DNA of 64,000 nt from Shouchella xiaoxiensis (lineage in GTDB: Bacteria > Bacillota > Bacilli > Bacillales > Bacillaceae_D): NCBI RefSeq assembly GCF_016907895.1, contig NZ_JAFBCV010000006.1:1-64000 (forward strand). Reading direction: 5' to 3'. Each line of letters begins with the position of its first letter. The first letter of the stretch is position 1. The position numbers and the translations under genes are program-made. Shown here one piece after another: positions 20,638 through 29,860 of the stretch. The notes beneath the pieces were generated by a model that did no database searches, was not told the origin of the DNA, and worked only from the letters and a program-made list of their open reading frames with translations.

Positions 20638-20931
20638 TTAAGAGTGATGTTTTAACGCATAGATGTCTCGTTCGTGGTTGATAAGCTTGTCTTTAATAAA
20701 GTCAAAAGTGATGGAAGAATGTTCGCTGTGTTTTTGTAATTCTTTTGATATCGCCTTTTGCTCAACCATATCGTTTTTTAATTGAGCAACGTCTTCTTTC
20801 AGTACGGCAACATCTTTTTTGAGTACAGTAACGTCTTTCTTAAGGATGTCAACATCGGTTCGAAGTTCTGCTAAATGGGAGTTGACTTCTTTAAAAGCGG
20901 TCATAATCTGGCGGAATTGATTATCGGTCAA
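20638..20931 (-). CDS. Small coiled-coil protein with heptad repeats
   Basis: A 97-residue protein starting at TTG with GAAAGGAG 9 nt upstream. Residues about 24-60 are almost perfect 7-residue repeats of the form DVxxLKK (DVDILKKDVTVLKKDVAVL, then KEDVAQLKND), predicting a parallel coiled coil. No signal peptide or membrane segment is present. Similar short hypothetical proteins are common in Bacillaceae and have no assigned function. The repeat may vary in copy number between strains. Confidence 0.75.
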   Translation of the reverse strand: MTDNQFRQIMTAFKEVNSHLAELRTDVDILKKDVTVLKKDVAVLKEDVAQLKNDMVEQKAISKELQKHSEHSSITFDFIKDKLINHERDIYALKHHS

Positions 20932-21080
20932 GTAAATTCGCTCCTTTCTACAAGTATTATAAGCGAATCAATAAGAGAAAGCACGCATCTTATGTCGATT
21001 CTTGTAACATAGGAAATTTCTCTTAATCAGCATATTCCATGGTATTATACTCCTAATTAAAAACAGGAGGGACGTTTTAA

Positions 21081-21194
21081 ATGATAGGATCGGGAATTCA
21101 ACATTTTAGTATTAAAGTTGAGGGTTCTTTCCTTGGCTTGGTCTTTCGGTTCGTTTTTCTAGGTGGCGTTTATAGACATCATCATCTTCTTTAA
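21081..21194 (+). pseudogene. Short 37-codon frame, possible truncated gene start
   Basis: ATG at 21081 has a strong GGAGGG site about 8 nt upstream. It opens MIGSGIQHFSIKVEG, which looks like the first strand of a VOC/glyoxalase-fold protein, then runs into unrelated sequence and stops. It overlaps a leftward small frame. A deletion remnant is one reading; the resemblance is weak. Confidence 0.3.
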
Positions 21195-21240
21195 GCTCAA
21201 TTTCTTCCCCGTCAAACACAAAATTTCTCTTGCCATACAA
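21112..21240 (-). CDS. Possible 42-residue charged protein
   Basis: Starts at TTG with GGAG 6 nt upstream and encodes a highly charged peptide, YGKRNFVFDGEEIELKEDDD followed by VYKRHLEKRTERPSQGK. The composition looks like a real protein or the end of one, and it lies in an otherwise unexplained 394-bp gap. Family not recognised. Confidence 0.35.
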   Translation of the reverse strand: MYGKRNFVFDGEEIELKEDDDVYKRHLEKRTERPSQGKNPQL

Positions 21241-21270
21241 CAGAATCTCCGTTATAGTGTAAAGGCTTAC

Positions 21271-21293
21271 ATAAGGTCATCAGATGACCTTAT
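21271..21293. promoter_or_regulatory. Perfect 23-bp palindrome, candidate LutR operator of the lactate operon
   Basis: ATAAGGTCATC-A-GATGACCTTAT lies 3 bp before the -10 element TATAAT (21296-21301) and covers the -35 region. FadR-type GntR repressors bind short palindromes like this, and one such regulator (lutR) closes the locus. Confidence 0.7.
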
Positions 21294-21325
21294 GATATAA
21301 TGGATATGTTCGAGGAGGAAATGCG

Positions 21326-23115
21326 ATGGGTGTAGGTTGGCTGTCTTTAATTGCACTAACGCCAATTCTGTCTGTTCTCTTATTTTTAGTTATTTTAAAA
21401 TGGCCAGCTAAGCGAGCAATGCCGATTGCTTTTGTTATTACAGTGCTTGTGGCGTTTTTTGTTTGGCAAGTCCCTGTAAATCAAATAGCGGCATCTAGTA
21501 TGAAAGGTGTTATGACTGCTGTAGAAGTTTTGTTTATTGTTTTCGGTGCGGTACTCATGCTCAATACACTTCGTGAAAGTGGAGCGATTCATACAATCCG
21601 ACAAGGCTTTACGAGTATATCACCAGACCGCCGAATTCAGGCTATAATTATTTGTTGGCTTTTTAGTTCTTTTATTGAAGGTGCATCTGGTTGGGGAACT
21701 CCAGCCGCGATACTAGCACCATTACTTGTTGTAGTCGGATTCCCAGCAATGGCATCTGTCATGGTGGCGCTTATCATTCAATCAACACCTGTTTCTTTTG
21801 GTGCGGTAGGCACTCCCATTCTAATTGGCGTTGGTTCGGGATTAACAGGATCAGAAAATGTAAACGCGGCTGCATCTTCACTTGGCATGACGACAGATGC
21901 ATACATACGAGCAATTGGCGGAGAAGTTGCTATTTTTCACGGTCTAATTGGCCTCTTTATTCCGCTTATCATGGTTATGATGTTAACACTCTTTTTTGGA
22001 GAAAAGCGTTCAATTCGAGCAGGTCTTCAAGTATGGAAATTTGCTTTATTCGCGGGTGTCGCATTTACAGTCCCGTATGCAATCGTAGCAAATTTACTTG
22101 GACCAGAGTTCCCCTCCTTATTTGGAGGATTAATTGGAATGGCACTTGTTGTTCCAGCAGCTAAAAAAGGATGGTTTATGCCAAAAGAGACGTGGGATTT
22201 TGCGAATTCTTCCAAATGGGATCCTGAATGGACTGGTGCACTTTCTGCGGACCGTCTCATTCAACCGACGATTTCACCTATTAAAGCATGGTCTCCATAT
22301 ATTTTTTTGGATTTTTACTTGTAATCACAAGAATGAATGACCTACCCTTTGGAAATTGGTTAAAACAAGCTTCAATTCAGTTTGAGAATGTACTTGGTAC
22401 GTCAATTTCGATCGAAAGTACACCTCTATTTCTTCCTGGATTTATTATGATTGTTGTTTCAGCGATAGGTTTCTTTCTTTATAAAATGTCTGGGAAGGAA
22501 TATGGATTAGCACTCTCGAGCTCTGCCAAAATGATTATTTCTGCTGCACCAGCCTTATTGTTTTCTGTACCACTAGTACAAGTCTTTATTAATTCAGATA
22601 TAAATGCACTTGGCTATGAAAGCATGCCGCTTTTGCTGGCAGAGTCGGTTTCCAATTTAACAGGCGACAATTGGCCAGTAATAGCACCTGCGATTGGTGC
22701 ACTTGGAGCATTTGTTGCAGGAAGTAATACGATAAGCAACATGATGTTTTCTCTCTTTCAGTTTGGAACGGCTGAAAACGTAGGTGGTAATCCTGCAACC
22801 GTTGTCGCACTGCAGGCGGTTGGTGGGGCTGCTGGGAATATGATTTGCGTCCATAATGTTGTCGCTGCTTCTGCAGCAGCAGGAATTGTGGGGAAAGAAG
22901 GCGTACTTATTCGTAAAGTGATGATTCCGCTGACATATTATTTAGTGTTCGCAGGTGGTCTAGGGTATGTAGCCATTCATGGGGTTGGTTTTAATATTGG
23001 CACATTATTAGTAGTCGCCGTAATACTTGTTCTTGTTATCTTAGTGATCAAGTACGGTCAGTCAGGTCAACAGTATCCATATAAGAAACAAAATAAAAAG
23101 AGTTCAAACATGTAG
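21326..23115 (+). pseudogene. lutP: L-lactate permease, split by a one-base frameshift
   Basis: LctP-family permease in two frames. The first 332 codons (21326-22324) run from [14 protein letters not shown] through [15 protein letters not shown] to KAWSPYIF, then shift out of frame and stop. The remainder (in frame to 23115) continues [24 protein letters not shown] and VCVHNV-like transporter segments to the end. The shift maps to a run of seven T at 22302-22308; eight T would restore [14 protein letters not shown] and one continuous protein of normal length. It may be a true mutation, a phase-variable tract, or a homopolymer sequencing error. AGGAGGAAA precedes the ATG. It heads the lut operon. 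Confidence 0.8.
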
Positions 23116-23127
23116 GAGCGGATGTTT

Positions 23128-23847
23128 ATGAAAGTCTCGTTATTTGTGACATGTCTAGCTGACGTCTTTTATCCAGGGGTCGGTCAAGATACAGTAGAAG
23201 TACTAGAGCGACTCGGCTGTGAAGTTGATTTTCCTGAAGCGCAAACATGCTGTGGCCAGCCTGCTTTTAATAGCGGCTATCATGAAGATACAAAAAAAGC
23301 AGCGAAGCATACGATTAAGACGTTTGCTCATTCAGATTATGTTGTACTTCCTTCTGGCTCATGTGCGGCAATGCTGCATGAGTACGAAGAATTATTGCAT
23401 GGAGAACCGGAGTGGCAAGCGCGTGCTCGGGAGCTGTCAGAAAAGACATATGAATTTACTCAGTTCCTAGTAAACGTTTTAAAAGTAGAAAAAGTAGGAG
23501 CAACTTATCAAGGTAAGGCAACATACCACACGTCTTGTCACATGACGAGATTGCTGAAAGAGAAAGAGGCTCCATTTAAGCTACTTGAACAAGTAGACGG
23601 ACTTGAACTTGAGCCTTTACCGAATAAAGAAACATGCTGCGGTTTTGGTGGAACTTTCTCTGTGAAGATGCCAACTATTTCTGAACAAATGGTTGAAGAA
23701 AAGGCACACAATATAGAACGTACGGGTGCAGAAGTATTAATTGGAGCAGACTGTGGTTGTTTAATGAACATCGGCGGACGTATTGAGCGGAATGGTCAAA
23801 AAGTCCAAGTGAAGCATATAGCACAGATTTTAAACAGCAAGGAGTGA
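23128..23847 (+). CDS. lutA: Lactate utilization protein LutA (Fe-S oxidoreductase subunit)
   Basis: A 239-residue protein with the two CCG cysteine-rich motifs of this family: [11 protein letters not shown] near residue 42 and [15 protein letters not shown] near residue 172. With LutB and LutC it oxidises L-lactate to pyruvate. Length fits B. subtilis LutA. The second ATG (23128) is preferred because the GGAG site lies 9 nt before it but only 3 nt before the first ATG. Confidence 0.95.
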   Translation: MKVSLFVTCLADVFYPGVGQDTVEVLERLGCEVDFPEAQTCCGQPAFNSGYHEDTKKAAKHTIKTFAHSDYVVLPSGSCAAMLHEYEELLHGEPEWQARARELSEKTYEFTQFLVNVLKVEKVGATYQGKATYHTSCHMTRLLKEKEAPFKLLEQVDGLELEPLPNKETCCGFGGTFSVKMPTISEQMVEEKAHNIERTGAEVLIGADCGCLMNIGGRIERNGQKVQVKHIAQILNSKE

Positions 23848-23851
23848 AAAA

Positions 23852-25279
23852 ATGGGTATAAAAATAGGAGATCCACAATTTACAAAGCGAGTGGAAAAAG
23901 GCTTACAAGATGATTTTATGCGAAATGCCGTTAGCTCTGCCCAAGAACGATTAAAAACCTCAAAGTCAAAGGCTGAAGTGGAACTTGGAGATTGGGAAGA
24001 GTGGCGCAACCTTTCAGAAGAAATAAGAACTCATACGCTTAACAATATTGATTTTTATCTGCAACAGTTAAGTGAGAATGTCAGCAAAAGCGGCGGCCAT
24101 GTCTATTTTGCGCAAACTGCAGATGATGCAAATCAGTATATTAAAAAAGTGGCTAAAGCAAAAAATGTGAAAAAAGTTGTGAAATCAAAATCGATGGTGA
24201 CTGAAGAAATCAGCATGAACCAAGCGCTCGAAGAAATGGGCTGTGAAGTGGTCGAAACAGATCTTGGTGAATACATTCTTCAAATTGATGATCATGATCC
24301 ACCTTCTCATATTGTCGCACCGGCTCTGCACAAAAACAAAGAACAGATTCGTGATACATTCCAAGAGAAAAAAGGCTATACGAAATCAGCGAATCCACAA
24401 GAACTAACGTTATTTGCGCGGGAACAATTACGCAAAGAGTTTCTGTCGGCTGATCTTGGGATTACGGGATGTAACTTTGCGGTTGCTGAATCTGGAAGCA
24501 TCTCACTTGTTACAAATGAAGGAAATGCTCGTTTGGCAACAGCATTGCCTAAAACACAAATTACAGTGATGGGTATGGAGCGTGTTGTTCCAACTTGGGA
24601 AGAGCTTGATATTTTAGTAAGTATGCTGTGCCGCAGTGCTGTTGGACAAAAGTTAACCAGCTATGTCACTGGTTTAACAGGAGCCCGAGAAGATGGTGAT
24701 GTGGATGGACCAGAAGAATTTCATCTTGTCATTGTTGATAACGGTCGATCGAAGATTTTAGGGACAGAATTTCAAGCAGCGCTTAATTGTATTCGTTGTG
24801 CGGCATGTATTAATGTTTGCCCAATCTATCGTCACGTCGGAGGACACTCCTATGGCTCAATATATCCAGGACCAATTGGAGCAGTGTTAACACCGCTTTT
24901 GGAAGGATATGATGATCATAAAGATTTGCCGTATGCATCAAGTTTATGTGCAGCCTGTACAGATGCTTGCCCTGTGAAAATCCCACTGCACGAAATGTTA
25001 ATTAAGCACCGGCGCATTATTGCTGAAGAAAAGCGTACATCTAAAGCAGAGGTTCTAGCAATGAAAGGTTTTGGTGTGGGTGTGAGTTCACCAACTCTAT
25101 ACAAAATTGGCACGAAAATGGCACCTATGATGATGTTTCCCTTTGTTAAAGACGGAGCGATTATAAAAGGCCCAGGTCCTTTAAAAGGCTGGACTGATGT
25201 GCGGAACCTGCCAGCACCTGCAAAAGAGCGATTCCGTGATTGGTATGCAACTCGTCAGAAAAAGGGGGATTCAGAGTGA
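23852..25279 (+). CDS. lutB: Lactate utilization iron-sulfur protein LutB
   Basis: A 475-residue protein with an N-terminal LUD domain and two 4Fe-4S ferredoxin motifs, [12 protein letters not shown] near residue 313 and CAACTDACP near residue 366. A C-terminal DUF3390-type tail follows. AAGGAGTG precedes the ATG, 4 bp after lutA. It relays electrons in the LutABC lactate oxidase complex. Its stop overlaps the lutC GTG start. Confidence 0.96.
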   Translation: MGIKIGDPQFTKRVEKGLQDDFMRNAVSSAQERLKTSKSKAEVELGDWEEWRNLSEEIRTHTLNNIDFYLQQLSENVSKSGGHVYFAQTADDANQYIKKVAKAKNVKKVVKSKSMVTEEISMNQALEEMGCEVVETDLGEYILQIDDHDPPSHIVAPALHKNKEQIRDTFQEKKGYTKSANPQELTLFAREQLRKEFLSADLGITGCNFAVAESGSISLVTNEGNARLATALPKTQITVMGMERVVPTWEELDILVSMLCRSAVGQKLTSYVTGLTGAREDGDVDGPEEFHLVIVDNGRSKILGTEFQAALNCIRCAACINVCPIYRHVGGHSYGSIYPGPIGAVLTPLLEGYDDHKDLPYASSLCAACTDACPVKIPLHEMLIKHRRIIAEEKRTSKAEVLAMKGFGVGVSSPTLYKIGTKMAPMMMFPFVKDGAIIKGPGPLKGWTDVRNLPAPAKERFRDWYATRQKKGDSE

Positions 25280-25965
25280 TTGAAAAACGAGAACCTTTTT
25301 TAGATCATTTAGCAAAACAACTGGGACGGGAGCGGATAACAGAAGGAGTTGTTCGTCCGACTTACAAGAATGCCCCACAATTACGGGTGATGGAAGACTA
25401 TTCACAAGATGATTTGGTAAGTGTCTTAAAAGATCAATGCTTGGCTATTCATACAGATTTTAAACAAACAACGGTTGCTGGCCTAGAGGAAACCATTGAT
25501 CAAGTTCTGCTTGAATATGAGGCCAAGTCCGTTATTACATGGGATGACCCACGGTTCAATGAATTTGGACTAAGTTCGTTTTTAAATCGCGAGTATGTAG
25601 ACCTGTGGAAAACTCATCCGAATAACCGTTCAGTTGAATTAGCTGAAAAAGCAGATGTCGGCATTACGTTTACAGATTGTACATTAGCTGAGTCTGGAAC
25701 GGTGACGCTTTTAAGTGGCAGCGGCAAAGGCCGTTCTGTTAGTTTGCTTCCACGTTATTACGTTGCGATTATCCCTAAAAGTTCACTTGTACCTCGAATG
25801 ACTCAAGCAACAACGAAAATACATGAAATGGCTCAAGCGGGACGCTTGCCATCGTGCATCAACTTTATTTCCGGTCCGAGCAATAGTGCAGATATTGAGA
25901 TGAGTTTAGTTGTTGGTGTACACGGACCTTTAAGAGCTTGTTATATTTTAGTGGATGATAAGTAA
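25276..25965 (+). CDS. lutC: Lactate utilization protein LutC
   Basis: A 229-residue LUD-domain protein, the third subunit of the lactate oxidation complex. It shows [20 protein letters not shown] and the C-terminal [20 protein letters not shown] typical of LutC. Start is GTG at 25276, overlapping the lutB stop, with AAAGGGGGA upstream. It is last in the operon, before a terminator. Confidence 0.95.
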   Translation: MIEKREPFLDHLAKQLGRERITEGVVRPTYKNAPQLRVMEDYSQDDLVSVLKDQCLAIHTDFKQTTVAGLEETIDQVLLEYEAKSVITWDDPRFNEFGLSSFLNREYVDLWKTHPNNRSVELAEKADVGITFTDCTLAESGTVTLLSGSGKGRSVSLLPRYYVAIIPKSSLVPRMTQATTKIHEMAQAGRLPSCINFISGPSNSADIEMSLVVGVHGPLRACYILVDDK

Positions 25966-25969
25966 GAAG

Positions 25970-26003
25970 GAAGCTGATGCGTGAGGGCATCAGCTTCGTT
26001 TTC
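25970..26003 (+). terminator. Terminator of the lut operon
   Basis: A perfect 11-bp stem GAAGCTGATGC / GCATCAGCTTC followed by GTTTTCT. Confidence 0.85.
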
Positions 26004-26047
26004 TATGTGTGCTATACTGTGGGTAGAAGATTTGAATGAGGTGTCAA

Positions 26048-26776
26048 ATGACGGCATTTAAACAAGTAAAAACCAAAAAGATTTCCGAAGTGATCCGTGA
26101 TCAGCTTGAAGAAATGATAAGAAACGGCGACATTCAGCCCGGTGAAAAATTAGATTCGGTTGAAAAGCTTTCAGCTAGTTTTGAAGTGAGTCGTTCAGCT
26201 GTACGAGAAGCACTCAGTGCACTGCGAGCAGTTGGTCTTGTGACGATTCGTCAAGGAGAAGGAACGTTTGTTAATAAATTTGATTTCTCTGGAATGGTTG
26301 ATCCTGTTGGAAGAAGACGAATTCTTTCTGATAAAGAAAAGCAAGAATTGTTTCAAGTAAGGAAAATTATTGAAGTAGGTGTGGCAAGTCTTGCCGCTGA
26401 ACATAGAAGTGAAGATCACTTGGTTCAATTAAAAGAAGCTCTTGATCGAATGGCCATTGCTGAAGGTGGAAAAGACCTAGGTGAACAAGCAGACGTTGAA
26501 TTTCATTTAGCACTAGCTGAGTCTACAGGTAATGGAGTATTAATTGAAATGATGCAGAAGCTATCTGATACGCTTGCCCTAACAATGTATGAGAGTAGGA
26601 AGATCAGCTTGTATGCCAAAGCTCAAACATTAAATAGACTCCACAGCGAACATGAGCAAATTTATTTAGCTATCGAAGCAAAGGATGCCGCTGGAGCGAA
26701 TTCGGCTATGATGGAACATTTAATCAATGTGGAGAGAGCTTTAATGAATTTTGAGAATGAAAAAGAATTAGATTAA
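26048..26776 (+). CDS. lutR: GntR/FadR-family regulator of lactate utilization
   Basis: A 242-residue repressor with an N-terminal winged HTH (KLSASFEVSRSAVREALSALR, GLVTIRQGEGTFV) and a FadR-type all-helical ligand domain (FCD) whose metal-binding His residues are seen in VEFHLALAE and HEQIYLAIE. It lies just after lutABC with its own terminator. B. subtilis LutR controls the same genes but is encoded elsewhere relative to lutABC. The likely target is the palindrome before lutP. Confidence 0.88.
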   Translation: MTAFKQVKTKKISEVIRDQLEEMIRNGDIQPGEKLDSVEKLSASFEVSRSAVREALSALRAVGLVTIRQGEGTFVNKFDFSGMVDPVGRRRILSDKEKQELFQVRKIIEVGVASLAAEHRSEDHLVQLKEALDRMAIAEGGKDLGEQADVEFHLALAESTGNGVLIEMMQKLSDTLALTMYESRKISLYAKAQTLNRLHSEHEQIYLAIEAKDAAGANSAMMEHLINVERALMNFENEKELD

Positions 26777-26785
26777 ACGGAGATG

Positions 26786-26826
26786 AAGAACCTGCTGGGC
26801 CACAAGGCCAGCAGGTTCTTATTTTA
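26786..26826 (+). terminator. Terminator of lutR
   Basis: A 13-bp stem AAGAACCTGCTGG / CCAGCAGGTTCTT followed by a T-rich tail. Confidence 0.9.
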
Positions 26827-26840
26827 TTTTTAAAATAAGC

Positions 26841-26871
26841 TTGAACAGCACGTTACGTGTTATTTTATACT
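26841..26871 (+). promoter_or_regulatory. MerR-type promoter with 19-bp spacer
   Basis: TTGAAC and TATACT are separated by 19 bp, with the dyad CACG-TTA-CGTG inside the spacer. This is the geometry of promoters that MerR-family activators untwist. It drives the merR-ABC-permease operon. Confidence 0.75.
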
Positions 26872-26895
26872 AATTGAGAAAGGTGGATGAGAGGA

Positions 26896-27654
26896 ATGTA
26901 CACAATCGGGCAATTATCTAAAAAGACCGGTGTTACGGTGCGAACGCTAGATTATTACGATGAAATTGGTTTGCTATCACCAAAGAAAAGAACGACTGGA
27001 GGGCACCGGCTTTATTCAGAGGGAGATGTACAACAGCTCGAGCAAATCCTCGCTTTAAAGTATATGGGTTTCACATTGGACAAGACAAAAACAATGTTAG
27101 AAGGAATGAACTGGCAAGAGTCAATTCAGGCGCAGCTAGACATGGTTTACGCAGAGCAAGCGCGGTTAAACGAATTAAAAGAAGCGCTTGAGGGCGTCCA
27201 ATACGCTTTAAAATGGGAGAAGGAGCTCGATCATACGATTTTATTTGAAATGATTAAAATGTTTCAAGCTGGCAAGGAAACAATAAAAGAACGGCTTAAA
27301 CCGTATTTAGAGAAGGAAGAGTTTGATTACATTATGCAGCTTAAGAAAAGTCAGTCTCATGTAAGTCAAGAGGAGTGGGAGGCACTGCTACTAGATGTCC
27401 GTGCAAATCTTGATCAGCCCCCTGACTCAGCTGTAGCGCAACAACTAGCAGAACGATGGTTTGATTATGTTGATCAGATGTTTGAGGGAGATTCTGCCTT
27501 AATTGAGTCAATGTGGGGAGCGATCCAAGCAGAGAAGAATAGTCCGATGTTTTACCCAATGGATGAAAAAGTCATCCAATTTATTGATCAAGCTAAGACC
27601 TTTTATCAGAAAAGGAGTGAGAAGCATGAATGCAATAGAAGTACAGAAAATTAG
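26896..27654 (+). CDS. MerR-family activator of the adjacent ABC exporter
   Basis: A 252-residue regulator: N-terminal MerR winged HTH (YTIGQLSKKTGVTVRTLDYYDEIGLL, residues 2-27, GGHRLYS), a coiled-coil dimerisation helix, and a helical C-terminal effector domain rich in Trp, Tyr and acidic residues of the TipAS-like type. AAAGGTGG lies 9 nt before the chosen ATG. It overlaps the ATPase gene by 29 bp, so the three genes form one operon. Drug-like ligands are typical inducers of this class. Confidence 0.88.
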   Translation: MYTIGQLSKKTGVTVRTLDYYDEIGLLSPKKRTTGGHRLYSEGDVQQLEQILALKYMGFTLDKTKTMLEGMNWQESIQAQLDMVYAEQARLNELKEALEGVQYALKWEKELDHTILFEMIKMFQAGKETIKERLKPYLEKEEFDYIMQLKKSQSHVSQEEWEALLLDVRANLDQPPDSAVAQQLAERWFDYVDQMFEGDSALIESMWGAIQAEKNSPMFYPMDEKVIQFIDQAKTFYQKRSEKHECNRSTEN

Positions 27655-28573
27655 TAAATCTTATAAGGAGAAGGTTGTTGATGAGATTGAGTTTACAGTA
27701 GAGAGAGGCTCTATTTTTGGGTTGCTTGGACCAAACGGTGCTGGAAAATCAACCACTGTTCGAATCATGTCCTCTCTGGCAAAAGCGGACGAAGGTGATG
27801 TTTATGTGGAAGGGTTATCAATTAAGGAGAAAGCGGTTCGAAACCAAATTGGTTATGTAGCCCAGAAAACGGCGGTTAACCTAGCCTTTACTGCTAGAGA
27901 AAATTTGATGCTGCAAGGAAGATTATATGGTTTAAAGAGCGGGGCTTTACGAGAAAGAGTGAACTACTTATTGAATCAGTTTGATTTGGAGAAGAGTGCA
28001 AATAAGCTGGCTGCAAAATTTTCTGGAGGAATGCAGCGGAAGCTTGACTTGGCGATGGGGCTTATTCATGGACCGTCTGTCTTATTTCTAGATGAACCGA
28101 CAACGGGTCTTGACCCAGAGGCAAGAGCTTCCTTATGGAAACAAATCATTAAGCTAAAGAATGATAGTAACCTAACCGTTGTTCTAACTACCCACTATCT
28201 TGAAGAGGCAGATGCACTTGCAGATCAGTTGCTTATTATCGATAACGGAAAAGCTGTTGTTCAAGGATCGCCTCAACAATTAAAAAAGCAGTTGCAAGGA
28301 GAGGCATTAGAATTTCAACTTGCAAATGAAGAGGAAACTGTAAAAGCGAAAGCCGCGTTAACCAATATGGAGGTCGCTAAGCGAAGCATCGTGAATGGTG
28401 CTGTCTTACATGTTTCTGTCCATAATGCATCAAGTCAGTTAAGCGACATCTTAACTGTTTTAGAAACTGCGGGGTGTTCACCAAGAGGCATAGCACTATC
28501 TAAGCCAACCTTAGATGATGTGTATTTGCTCCACACGGGGAAGCATTATCATGAAAAGGAGGCTATAAGATGA
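27626..28573 (+). CDS. ABC transporter ATP-binding protein (drug exporter type)
   Basis: A 315-residue ATPase with Walker A GPNGAGKST near residue 37, signature FSGGMQRKLDLAMG, Walker B VLFLDEPTTGLD and the H-loop THYLEEAD. A C-terminal DrrA-like extension of about 85 residues follows. AAAGGAG precedes the ATG, which lies inside the end of the merR gene. It pairs with the permease that follows, overlapping by ATGA. Confidence 0.94.
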   Translation: MNAIEVQKISKSYKEKVVDEIEFTVERGSIFGLLGPNGAGKSTTVRIMSSLAKADEGDVYVEGLSIKEKAVRNQIGYVAQKTAVNLAFTARENLMLQGRLYGLKSGALRERVNYLLNQFDLEKSANKLAAKFSGGMQRKLDLAMGLIHGPSVLFLDEPTTGLDPEARASLWKQIIKLKNDSNLTVVLTTHYLEEADALADQLLIIDNGKAVVQGSPQQLKKQLQGEALEFQLANEEETVKAKAALTNMEVAKRSIVNGAVLHVSVHNASSQLSDILTVLETAGCSPRGIALSKPTLDDVYLLHTGKHYHEKEAIR

Positions 28574-29343
28574 CCATTCTCGTTCATTCCTTATACATGG
28601 GGCGCAGGCATTTAATTGAGCTCGCCCGATCACCTTATATCATTATTATGAACATTATTCAGCCTGTTCTTTATTTATTATTGTTTAGCGCGCTGTTCCA
28701 AGCAATTGTTGATATTCCCGGATTTGCAAGTTCATCTTATCTCTCTTTCTTTAGTCCTGGTATCGTTATAATGAGTGCGGTAATGGCAGGGAGTTATGGG
28801 GGACTGTCAATTATTATGGACGACAAACAAGGAATTCTTGATCGTTTTTTGGTCGCACCAACGAACCGATTAGCCATTCTGGCTGGACCATTGCTTAGGG
28901 ATTCGATAACGGTCACCGTTCAGGTAGTTATTATGCTTGGGCTAGCCTATTTGCTCGGAGCCAGATTTGAGAGTGGTTTAATTGGATTCATCGTATTGCT
29001 CATTTGTTCTATATTAATTGGTCTTTCTTTTGGCGCTCTTTCACTTGCCCTAGCACTAGTTGTACGCAATGAGCAGGCATTAACTTCGTTTGTAGGCTTC
29101 TTAACAATGCCCGTTTTATTTTTATCTAGCTTATTTATGCCGCTAGAACTCGTTCCAAACTGGATTGGGACAATCGCGCAATTTAACCCCATTCATTGGG
29201 CCATTACTGGTAGTCGCCACGCTTTAATGAACGCAGGAAATACGACATTTATTGCTCAACAAGTCTTTTTGTTAGTATTGTTTATGGCAATATCTCTCGG
29301 TCTAGCTTTGCTTGCATTCAGGTCGTATCAGAGAAAAATGTAA
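28570..29343 (+). CDS. ABC-2 type permease (drug exporter)
   Basis: A 257-residue membrane protein with six hydrophobic segments and the ABC-2 signature region near the C-terminus (SLFMPLELVPNWIGTIAQFNPIHWAITGSRH). It starts within the stop of the ATPase gene, AGGAGG upstream. With the ATPase it forms a DrrAB-like exporter controlled by the MerR protein. Substrate unknown. Confidence 0.93.
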   Translation: MTILVHSLYMGRRHLIELARSPYIIIMNIIQPVLYLLLFSALFQAIVDIPGFASSSYLSFFSPGIVIMSAVMAGSYGGLSIIMDDKQGILDRFLVAPTNRLAILAGPLLRDSITVTVQVVIMLGLAYLLGARFESGLIGFIVLLICSILIGLSFGALSLALALVVRNEQALTSFVGFLTMPVLFLSSLFMPLELVPNWIGTIAQFNPIHWAITGSRHALMNAGNTTFIAQQVFLLVLFMAISLGLALLAFRSYQRKM

Positions 29344-29405
29344 GGTAGTAGACTCTTCTGTTTTTCTTCCATGCTAGAATGAAGAGGAAAAGGAGATGAT
29401 GATAA

Positions 29406-29855
29406 TTGGAGTGGAGCCTAAAACAGTTTAACGAATTATCGCCTGGAGAACTGTACGCGATTATTAAAGCAAGAATCGAAGTGTTTGTGATGGAGCAGCG
29501 CTGTATTTTTCAAGATTTAGACGATATCGATCAAGAAAGTTATCACTTGTTTTTGATGAACGAGAAAGAAGTGGCAGCCTACGCTCGACTAATTCCTAGC
29601 GGCGTTGAATATGTAGAGTCATCCATCGGAAGAGTACTGGTTAGTAAAGCATATCGTGGTCAAGGGCTTGGTCATGTGCTTATGGAGCAAGGAATGGATT
29701 TTCTTACAAATCAGTTAAAGGAAAAAACGATTAAATTAAAAGCAGAATTTTACATTAAAGAATTGTATGAAGAGTATGGGTTCAAACAAATTTCAGCTAT
29801 TTTTCTAGAAGATGAGATTGAACATGCGTATATGTTGTATCAAAAAGGCAGGTGA
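29406..29855 (+). CDS. GNAT-family N-acetyltransferase (ElaA-like)
   Basis: A 149-residue single GNAT domain. The ElaA-type opening is visible (ELYAIIKARIEVFVMEQRC, then DLDDID), and the acetyl-CoA loop is VSKAYRGQGLGHVLM. Start is TTG with AAGGAG about 11 nt upstream. The stop overlaps the methyltransferase gene region, so the two are likely co-transcribed. Substrate unknown. Confidence 0.9.
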   Translation: MEWSLKQFNELSPGELYAIIKARIEVFVMEQRCIFQDLDDIDQESYHLFLMNEKEVAAYARLIPSGVEYVESSIGRVLVSKAYRGQGLGHVLMEQGMDFLTNQLKEKTIKLKAEFYIKELYEEYGFKQISAIFLEDEIEHAYMLYQKGR

Positions 29856-29860
29856 TGGCT

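Noticed and set aside
21691-22164. A 157-codon Cys/Trp/Ser-rich frame inside lutP
   Set aside because: Shifted-frame reading of the permease with unnatural composition.
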